Positions 16,312 to 21,857 of a stretch of 21,857 nucleotides of DNA are shown here, in pieces. Numbering within the stretch: the stretch's first letter is position 1; the number at the start of each line of letters is the position of its first letter. The notes under the pieces were generated by a model, which searched no databases, had not been told where the DNA came from, and saw only the letters and a list, made by a program, of their open reading frames with translations. A program made the translations under genes and the position numbers. Origin of the DNA: an uncultured Verrucomicrobiae bacterium (GTDB lineage Bacteria > Verrucomicrobiota > Verrucomicrobiia > Palsa-1439); the NCBI GenBank assembly GCA_937927265.1, contig CALBCO010000105.1, forward strand, positions 1-21,857, in the 5' to 3' direction.

Positions 16312-17447
16312 ATGAAAGTGCTGGAAAAGATTCTGGTGGCCACCGATTTCACCACCGCCGCCCGGGACGCGCTGGCTACCGCCCGCGCGACGGCGCGGGT
16401 CTTCAAGTCGCGGCTGATTATTCTGCATGTGATGCCGGTCACGCCGGCCGAACCACAGGCGTTGGCCACCATCGAGACCGCCGTCCGCCAACGGCTGGAT
16501 GAGTTGGCGACGGAAACTGTCGCGGCTGGTGTGGCGGTCGAGAAAACGGTGCTCGCCCACGGTTCGCCGTTCGACCAGATCCTCCAACTGGCCGATGCCG
16601 AGGATGTCAACGTGATAATCGTTGGTTCGGAGCAGAAGCGTCCCGATGATTCCTTTCGGCTGGGGGTGACGCCGGAACGATTGATCCGCAAAGCGGACAA
16701 GCCCGGCAGCCCGCCACCGCCGGCGCCGATTCTCTGTGCGGTGGATTTTTCCGATCCCTCCCGCCGCGCGTTGACCAACGCGATTCATCTCGCGCGGCAA
16801 TTCGACGCCCCACTGACCGTGCTGCATGTGTTCGACACCGTGCGGGTGGGGTTGGTGGAAACGCCGGCGACGGCTGCCAGCGACCTGGCGCGGGAACAAC
16901 AATCCCGGCAGAAAGAATTCGACCAGTTTATGGCGGGGTTTGACCTCACCGGGGTGCAGGCGACGGCGCGCGTGGTCACGGGTCAGCGGCCCCGGAGATT
17001 CTGTCCGCGGTGCGAGTGGGCGGGGGGGGGTTGTTGGTGTTAGGTTCGGTCGGCCGCACGGGGTTGCCGCGCATTTTGCTGGGCAGCGTGGCGGAGAAAG
17101 TGGTGCGCGAACTGCCGTGTTCCGTCATCACCGTGAAAGCCGAGCACGCCATCCGGGTCGAGGTGGACTTGGAACTCGAGAATCTGGAAGCCCAGTGTAA
17201 ACAGGGTGAAGCCTTGTTGGCGAAAGGTTTTCCGTTGGAAGCACTCCGTCAATTTGAGGTCTGCTTGGCTCGCGACCCCCTCTATCTGCCGGCGTGGGAA
17301 GGTGCTGCCGTCGCCCATGAGCGGCTGCAACATCCGCGTCGCGCCGCGCAATGCCGCGCCAAAGCCGCCGCCATCCAGGAACATCTCCAGTTCAAACACA
17401 TCGAACACTCCATTCGCGCCCGACATTGGCTATGGCGCAAGCCGTGA
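16312..17447 (+). CDS. Tandem universal stress protein with helical tail, frameshifted
   Basis: Two USP domains read from 16312. The first is at 1-130 (KILVATDFTTAARDAL, VNVIIVGSEQ); the second begins at about 142 (ILCAVDFSDPSRRAL). The frame breaks near 16990-16993 and resumes in another frame with EILSAVRVGGGG, then GSVGRTGLPRILLGSVAEKVV, the USP nucleotide-binding signature, and PCSVITVK. One more C in the CCCC run would restore a continuous protein of about 378 residues. After the second USP domain comes a TPR-like helical tail (GEALLAKGFPLEALRQFEV, AWEGAAVAHERL). The first USP copy has a weakened GxxG loop. As it stands, translation from 16312 ends at 17043; the rest could only be made from GTG 17010. 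AGGA lies 7 nt before the start. The next gene begins 9 nt downstream. Confidence 0.85.
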
Positions 17448-17456
17448 AAGGCAGCC

Positions 17457-18495
17457 ATGTCTGAATGGGGCACGTGGGTGGGAATCGCGATTTGCCTCGC
17501 TCAATCGGGTCTGTTTTCGGGATTGAATCTGGCGGTGTTCAGCATCAGCCGGTTGCGGTTGGAAGCGGCTGCGGCCGCCGGGGAGGTCGGAGCTGAACGA
17601 GTGTTGGCCTTTCGGCGCAACGCAAACTTCACCTTGGCGGTGATTTTGTGGGGCAATGTCAGCGTGAACGTCTTGTTGGCGATTCTGGCCGACTCGGTGA
17701 TGACCGGGGTGGTGGCGTTTTTGTTCTCCACCGTGCTGATCACGTTCTGCGGCGAGTTGTTCCCGCAGGCTTTTTTTGCCCGGCACGCGCTGCGGATGGT
17801 GGGTCTGTTGGCACCGGTATTGCGCTTCTATCAAGCGGTGCTTTACCCGGTGGCGCGTCCGACTGGCTGGATGTTGGACAAACTGGTTGCTCCGGAAGGC
17901 GTGCCGTGGTTCACAGAGCGGGAGTTGCAGCGGGTCTTGCGTCACCAAGCTAAAGTGGGCGGGACGGAGATCAACCCGGTCGAAGCAACGGGCGCGATCA
18001 ATTTCCTGGCGTTGGACGATTTACCGGTGGGCGAGGAGGGCGAGGTTGCCCCGCAGCATCTTGGAGTTGCCGCTGGTGAACGGCCAGCCGGTCTGGCCGA
18101 GTTTTCAACGGCGCGCCGAGGATCCGTTTTTGCGCCAACCCGAGGAGTCCGGCAAGAAATGGGCGGTGATCGTGGACGAGCAGGGCAACCCGCAGTGGGT
18201 GCTCAACGCGCACAGTTTTCTTCTCGCCGCCATCTTTGCCAGCGAGCCGTTTGATCCCTACGCGTATTGTCATCGCCCGTTGGTGGTGCACGACAATCGC
18301 TCGCCGTTGGGCCAGGTGTTGAGTCGTCTGACCGTCCGCGCGAAACATGCCGAAGACGATGTGGTGGACAAGGACATCATCCTGGTTTGGAGCGCCCCCA
18401 AACGAATCATTACCGGCTCGGACATTCTGGGACGGCTGTTGCGCGGCATTGCCCGCCGCGAATCGGTTGTGCCCGATCAATCCGGTGGCCGGTGA
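17457..18495 (+). CDS. CNNM/DUF21-domain membrane protein, frameshifted
   Basis: The N-terminal part (about 1-150) is a DUF21/CNNM transmembrane domain: an N-terminal helix with SGLFSGLNLAVFSISRLRL, then helices around FTLAVILWGNVSVNVLLAIL and VITFCGELFPQAFFARHA, close to the GE-(L/V)-x-P signature. The next part has GAINFLALDDLPVGEEGEV, after which the frame breaks at the CCCC run 18049-18052. It resumes as RSILELPLVNGQPVWPSF and ends at 18495, with a C-terminal half that looks like a degenerate CBS-type module. Removing one C, or adding two, restores about 345 residues. CNNM/CorC-type proteins are linked to Mg2+ or other cation efflux. Its position after a cation pump and USP suggests a shared role in ion stress. 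The stop abuts the SLC13 stop on the other strand with no gap. Confidence 0.82.
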
Positions 18496-20268
18496 TTAAA
18501 ACGGCCAGAATTGCGGGATGAAGTAGATCGCCAGCGCGGCGAAGAGAATGTCGAGCGGGATGCCCACCCGCAGATAGTCGCGGAACTTGTAGCCGCCCGG
18601 CGTATAAACCATGAGGTTGGTCTGGTAGCCAACCGGCGTGGCGAAACAGGTCGCCGCCGCAAACGTGATGGCCATCAGGAACGGTCGCGGCGAAACGCCG
18701 AGCGCCACCGCGGTCGAAATTCCGATCGGGACCATCGTGGCTGCGGTCGCGGTGTTGCTCATGATTTCGGACAACACCAGCGTCACCAGATAGATGAGCG
18801 CCAACACGCCCACCGGTCCGAACCAGCCGGCCACGCGGCCGGCTTGCTCGCCCAATAGGCGGGCGGCGCCGGTTTTCTCCAAAGCCAGCCCCAACGGCAA
18901 CACCCCCGCCAGCAACACGATCACTTTCCAGTCCACTGCCGCATAGACTTCGTCGAGCGTCAGGCAGCGAGTCAGCACCAGCGCCACGCAGCCGAGCAAT
19001 GCGGCGACCATGATCGGCATCAGTTGCAGGGCGGCGACCGCCACGACCACCGCCAGAATGGCCAGCGCCACCGGCGCTTTGCCACGGCGCAGCGCCGGTT
19101 CTTCCACGCGGTCGAGCACGAGAAAATCCGGGTTGCCGCGCAACCGGGCGGCCTCGTCGCGGCCACTGATCACCAACAGGGCGTCACCCGCTTGGAGGCG
19201 GACAATGTTGAGTTTTTCGCGCAACGTCTGCCCGTGACGGTGGATGGCCAGGACAATGGCGCCAAACTGCTTGCGGAACTCCAACCCCACGAGCGTCTGC
19301 CCCACCACGCGCGCTCCGGGCGCAACGAGCAGTTCGGTCAGCCGCAATTCGCGGGCGCGCAGCGTGTCGTCGGCGAGTTTGAATTCCGGCGCGATTTCCA
19401 GGCCCCATGCGTCTTTCAGTTTCAGCACTTGCGGCATCGCGCCTTGCACGAGCAACACATCGCCGGCGCGCAGAGGGTCATCGGCGGGCGCCGGCAGCGT
19501 TTGCCCGTCACGCAACACCTCCAGCACGCGGACGTCGTACTGCGCACCGAGCCGCGCGGCGGTGATGGTTTGACCGATGAGACGGGAGCGTTCCATGACG
19601 CGCAGTTCGGTGATGTACCGGCTGAGTTGATAACTCGCGGTCAACGGCGTGGCCCCCGCCGTCGGCAACAAAAACTGGCCAACCAACAGGAAGTACAAAG
19701 TGCCCGTCGCGACAAGAATCAGGCCGAACCTGCCCAGCTCAAACATCGTGAACGGTTCATAACCGGCCTGTTGGGCCATCGAGCTGACCAGGATGTTCGG
19801 CGAAGTGCCGATCAACGTGCACACGCCGCCGAATTGCGACGCGAACGAGAGCGGGATGAGGAGTTTCGAGGGCGCGATGTTCTTGCGCGCCGCCACGGCC
19901 AGCACGACCGGCAGCAGCACGGCGACGCAGGCGGTGTTGTTGACGAACGCCGAGAGCGCGGCCACCGTGAGCATGAGGACCGGCAGCAGCACCCAGCGGT
20001 TGACGCCGATGACCGCCAACGCCCGGCCCACCTCGGCCACCGCGCCGGTCTTGGCCAAGCCGGCGCTGAGTACAAACATGGCCGCCACGGTGATGGTCGC
20101 CGGGTTGGCAAACCCGGCCACGCCTTCGGCCGGCGACACCAAGCGCGTCAGGACCAACGCCGCCAGCACCATCACGGCGATCAGGTCCACCGGAAACTTT
20201 TCGGTGGCGAATAACCAGATCGCCGCGCCGAGAATGACCAGCACCGCGAGGATGGGCCACAGTTCCAT
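18496..20268 (-). CDS. SLC13/DASS-family anion transporter with RCK_C domains
   Basis: A 590-residue transporter (from ATG 20268) of the divalent anion:Na+ symporter superfamily. Both halves carry the re-entrant loop signatures: FVNNTACVAVLLPV plus GGVCTLIGTSPNILV in the first, and MSNTATAATMVPI plus FATPVGYQTNLMVY in the second. Between them (about 205-385) are two TrkA_C/RCK_C regulatory modules (RLIGQTITAARLGAQYDVRV, ARVVGQTLVGLEFRKQFGA). Members of this architecture move sulfate, dicarboxylates or similar anions; the substrate cannot be assigned. GTG 20271 is an alternative start one codon earlier. AGG lies 5-7 nt upstream. It is the last gene of a minus operon, 12 nt after the zinc-ribbon gene. 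Sulfate import would fit, but no sulfur genes other than the distant sulfatase are present. Confidence 0.9.
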   Translation of the reverse strand: MELWPILAVLVILGAAIWLFATEKFPVDLIAVMVLAALVLTRLVSPAEGVAGFANPATITVAAMFVLSAGLAKTGAVAEVGRALAVIGVNRWVLLPVLMLTVAALSAFVNNTACVAVLLPVVLAVAARKNIAPSKLLIPLSFASQFGGVCTLIGTSPNILVSSMAQQAGYEPFTMFELGRFGLILVATGTLYFLLVGQFLLPTAGATPLTASYQLSRYITELRVMERSRLIGQTITAARLGAQYDVRVLEVLRDGQTLPAPADDPLRAGDVLLVQGAMPQVLKLKDAWGLEIAPEFKLADDTLRARELRLTELLVAPGARVVGQTLVGLEFRKQFGAIVLAIHRHGQTLREKLNIVRLQAGDALLVISGRDEAARLRGNPDFLVLDRVEEPALRRGKAPVALAILAVVVAVAALQLMPIMVAALLGCVALVLTRCLTLDEVYAAVDWKVIVLLAGVLPLGLALEKTGAARLLGEQAGRVAGWFGPVGVLALIYLVTLVLSEIMSNTATAATMVPIGISTAVALGVSPRPFLMAITFAAATCFATPVGYQTNLMVYTPGGYKFRDYLRVGIPLDILFAALAIYFIPQFWPF

Positions 20269-20280
20269 CACGCCTGTCCG

Positions 20281-20586
20281 TCAGCGCCGCAGCAGTTGCA
20301 GAAATTTCCGCAACGGGCCGGTTTGTTCGCGGGCTGTCAGGATTTGCTCGAGTTCGTTCGCGTCGAGCCACAGCCCCCGGCAATGGCCGCAGACATCAAT
20401 CTCGACCGGACCATATTGTTCAACAAACAATTTTTGGCCGCACTTCGGGCAGTGTAGGTAGTGCAGGTCTTTGAGGCGTTGTTTTTCGGCTGCAGCCATC
20501 GCCTCCTCTTCCGCCCGCGCCCGGGCCAACTGCCGTTTCAATTCTTGTTCGCGAAAGAATTGCTCTTCCTTCTCGCTCGGTTTCAT
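20281..20586 (-). CDS. TFIIB-type zinc-ribbon protein (zf-TFIIB)
   Basis: A 101-residue protein. Residues 1-40 are a charged, probably coiled-coil helix. Residues 44-85 are a zf-TFIIB ribbon with CPKC (Cys46, Cys49) and CGHC (Cys66, Cys69), followed by the family hallmark GLWLDANELEQIL. The family binds zinc, and its cellular role is unknown. AGGA lies just before the ATG and AAAGGAG a few bases further upstream. The gene lies between the CNNM-EIIA fusion (35 nt gap) and the SLC13 transporter (12 nt gap), so it is probably cotranscribed with both. Confidence 0.88.
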   Translation of the reverse strand: MKPSEKEEQFFREQELKRQLARARAEEEAMAAAEKQRLKDLHYLHCPKCGQKLFVEQYGPVEIDVCGHCRGLWLDANELEQILTAREQTGPLRKFLQLLRR

Positions 20587-20621
20587 CGTCCTGGTGGCTC
20601 CTTTCCGTCGGCTCTTGGCCG

Positions 20622-21857
20622 TCAGCCGATTGTGCTGGGATCAGCCGCGCGAATCAAGTCGAGCAGTTCCTGCGGGTTGCGTGATTCGCGGAGCCGCTCC
20701 ACAACGTATTCGCTTTGCAGCACGCCCGCAATCCGCGCGAGCAACCGCACTTGAAATTGCGGTGCCGCCTGGGGCGTCAACAGCAGGAAAAACAGATGGA
20801 TTCGCTCTGTCGCGCCGGTCGCGGAAACACCGCTGGGTGACTGGGCGAAAATGATCAGCGGCCGGTCCAACCCTTCCAATCGCGCATGGGGCACCGCCAC
20901 GCCATGGCCCAAATACGTGCTGATGTCCCGTTCGCGGTCCAGCACTGCGCGGATGATGCGCTCGCGTGGCGCGGGCAATTCCGCCGCGTCCACCCGGCCG
21001 AGGATTTGCGGAATGGCCTCAAAGATGTTGGCGGCGCGCACATCAAAGACCATGCGCGTCGTCGCCATCACGTCAGCCAAAAACAGCGGCGGCTCTTTCT
21101 CAAATTCATCCTCGACCGAGCCGATGATTTCTTCGATGACGTCTTCCAACGTGATGAAGCCGGTCCATTGGCCTTTGCGGTCCACGACAATCGCCACGCG
21201 CCGGCGGTGCCGCTGCAATTCCGCCAACAAGTGTTCGAGCGGCAGATCGTCGGTCACCTTCAAGTACGGGCGCAGAATCGCGGTGAGGTCGGGCGCCGCC
21301 TGTTTATTCAACTCCAGGTGGAGCACGTCTTTGACGTGGACGATCCCCAACGGCAAATCCTGGCCCGTGGCGATCACGGGAAACCGCGAGAACTTCGACT
21401 CGCGAATCAGCGCGAGGTTCTCGGCCCACGGGGCGTCGCGGTTGAGGACCTTGACTGCGGGGGGCGGTTTCATCGCGTCGCGCACTTTTAAGCCGCCGAG
21501 GTCGAACACATTTTCCATCAGCAACAGGCGTCGCAACGACATCAGCCCGGTGCTCTGGGAGCGCTCCAGAATAATGCGGATTTCGTCTTCGCTGTGGGCC
21601 GGGTCTTTCAACGGTGTGGCCAACCCAAAGAGGCGCAGAATGGCATTGGAACTCGTGTTCAGGATCCACAGCGGCACGAAAAACACAAAATGGCAGACGC
21701 GCAACGGCAGCGCGATCCACAGCCCGCTCGCCTCGGCCCGGCGAATCGCGATGGATTTCGGGACGAGTTCACCCAGCAAGATGTGCAGGAACGACACCAG
21801 CAGATAGGCCATCGTGACCGCGCTCGCTTGAATGACGGCCGGCGAGGCCAGCCCCAG
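20622..21857 (-). CDS. CNNM-CBS pair-PTS EIIA fusion membrane protein (5' end outside window)
   Basis: The 411 visible residues are open to the window edge, so the N-terminus is missing. Numbering here starts from the edge. Residues 1-90 are the end of a CNNM/DUF21 domain (LLGELVPKSIAIRRAEA, close to the CorC/HlyC pattern). Residues about 120-255 are a CBS pair (KFSRFPVIA, GIVHVKDVL; RRVAIVVDRKGQWTGFITLEDVIEEIIG). Instead of the CorC_HlyC domain that normally follows, residues about 262-411 resemble a PTS EIIA type-2 (PtsN/fructose) domain. It has the phosphorylation-site pattern GHGVAVPHARLEGLDRP; the candidate His is encoded at 20886-20888. It could couple cation transport to nitrogen-PTS phosphorylation. 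It is first in the minus operon visible here. Confidence 0.85.
   Translation of the reverse strand: MGLASPAVIQASAVTMAYLLVSFLHILLGELVPKSIAIRRAEASGLWIALPLRVCHFVFFVPLWILNTSSNAILRLFGLATPLKDPAHSEDEIRIILERSQSTGLMSLRRLLLMENVFDLGGLKVRDAMKPPPAVKVLNRDAPWAENLALIRESKFSRFPVIATGQDLPLGIVHVKDVLHLELNKQAAPDLTAILRPYLKVTDDLPLEHLLAELQRHRRRVAIVVDRKGQWTGFITLEDVIEEIIGSVEDEFEKEPPLFLADVMATTRMVFDVRAANIFEAIPQILGRVDAAELPAPRERIIRAVLDRERDISTYLGHGVAVPHARLEGLDRPLIIFAQSPSGVSATGATERIHLFFLLLTPQAAPQFQVRLLARIAGVLQSEYVVERLRESRNPQELLDLIRAADPSTIG

Noticed and set aside
14188..16902. Long open frame (about 900 codons) on the minus strand
   Set aside because: It lies antisense to the P-type ATPase and USP genes, is rich in His, Arg and Gln, and has no recognisable motif. 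It is a GC-driven shadow.
17021..17030. Run of nine G as the cause of the USP frameshift
   Set aside because: The downstream frame already reads as good USP sequence (PEILSAVRVGGGG) before and through the G run, so the break lies upstream at the CCCC run 16990-16993.
19024..20214. 396-codon open frame on the plus strand
   Set aside because: It is antisense to the SLC13 transporter, of low complexity (many Arg, His, Gln), and has no ribosome site or family motif.
1..21857. tRNA genes, rRNA genes, CRISPR arrays, insertion sequences, prophage genes
   Set aside because: I looked for cloverleaf-like segments with TTC-A loops, regularly spaced direct repeats, and transposase or integrase motifs on both strands and saw none. 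This was by eye, without tRNAscan or similar.

Overview
The window is GC-rich bacterial chromosome, densely coded on both strands and split into several short operons. Gene content and protein style suggest a member of the PVC superphylum, most likely Verrucomicrobiota. The clues are a sulfatase in a housekeeping operon, the CoA-transferase/GNAT fusion, and dispersed GC-rich intergenic repeats ending in CACTCCAA. There is no rRNA gene to confirm this, so the placement is an inference. I see no tRNA, CRISPR array, insertion sequence, phage gene or plasmid function.

Layout. (1) 1-464 is non-coding and holds repeat and hairpin elements, then a two-domain ACT protein on + (465-860). (2) A minus-strand operon runs from 6546 down to 873: tmk, holB (DNA polymerase III delta'), an O-antigen-ligase/TPR membrane protein, a sulfatase and an L,D-transpeptidase. 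The genes overlap or nearly touch, and nucleotide supply and replication are joined to envelope functions. (3) Divergent from it on + are a stand-alone CheY-like receiver (6691-7110) and a RidA/chorismatase-like protein (7164-8306). (4) After a repeat-bearing gap come an ADP-forming acyl-CoA synthetase (8716-10824) and, 4 nt later, a CoA-transferase fused to a GNAT acetyltransferase (10829-12709). This pair is suited to interconverting organic acids and their CoA thioesters. (5) A second repeat-bearing gap is followed by a PsiE-family membrane protein on minus.

(6) The right third is rich in membrane and ion functions. On + there is a P2-type (Ca2+-ATPase-like) cation pump, a tandem universal stress protein with a helical, TPR-like tail, and a CNNM/DUF21 membrane protein. 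On minus, meeting them tail to tail with no gap, are a CNNM-CBS-PTS EIIA fusion (cut by the window end), a TFIIB-type zinc-ribbon protein and an SLC13-type transporter with RCK_C domains.

Two adjacent + strand genes (USP and CNNM) are each interrupted by one frameshift at a CCCC run. Base-calling error or true decay are both possible. The most interesting items are the CNNM-CBS-EIIA fusion, the acyl-CoA synthetase/CoA-transferase-GNAT pair, the dispersed repeat families, and a probable leaderless promoter in front of the cation pump. I did not find a clear, wholly new multi-gene system.
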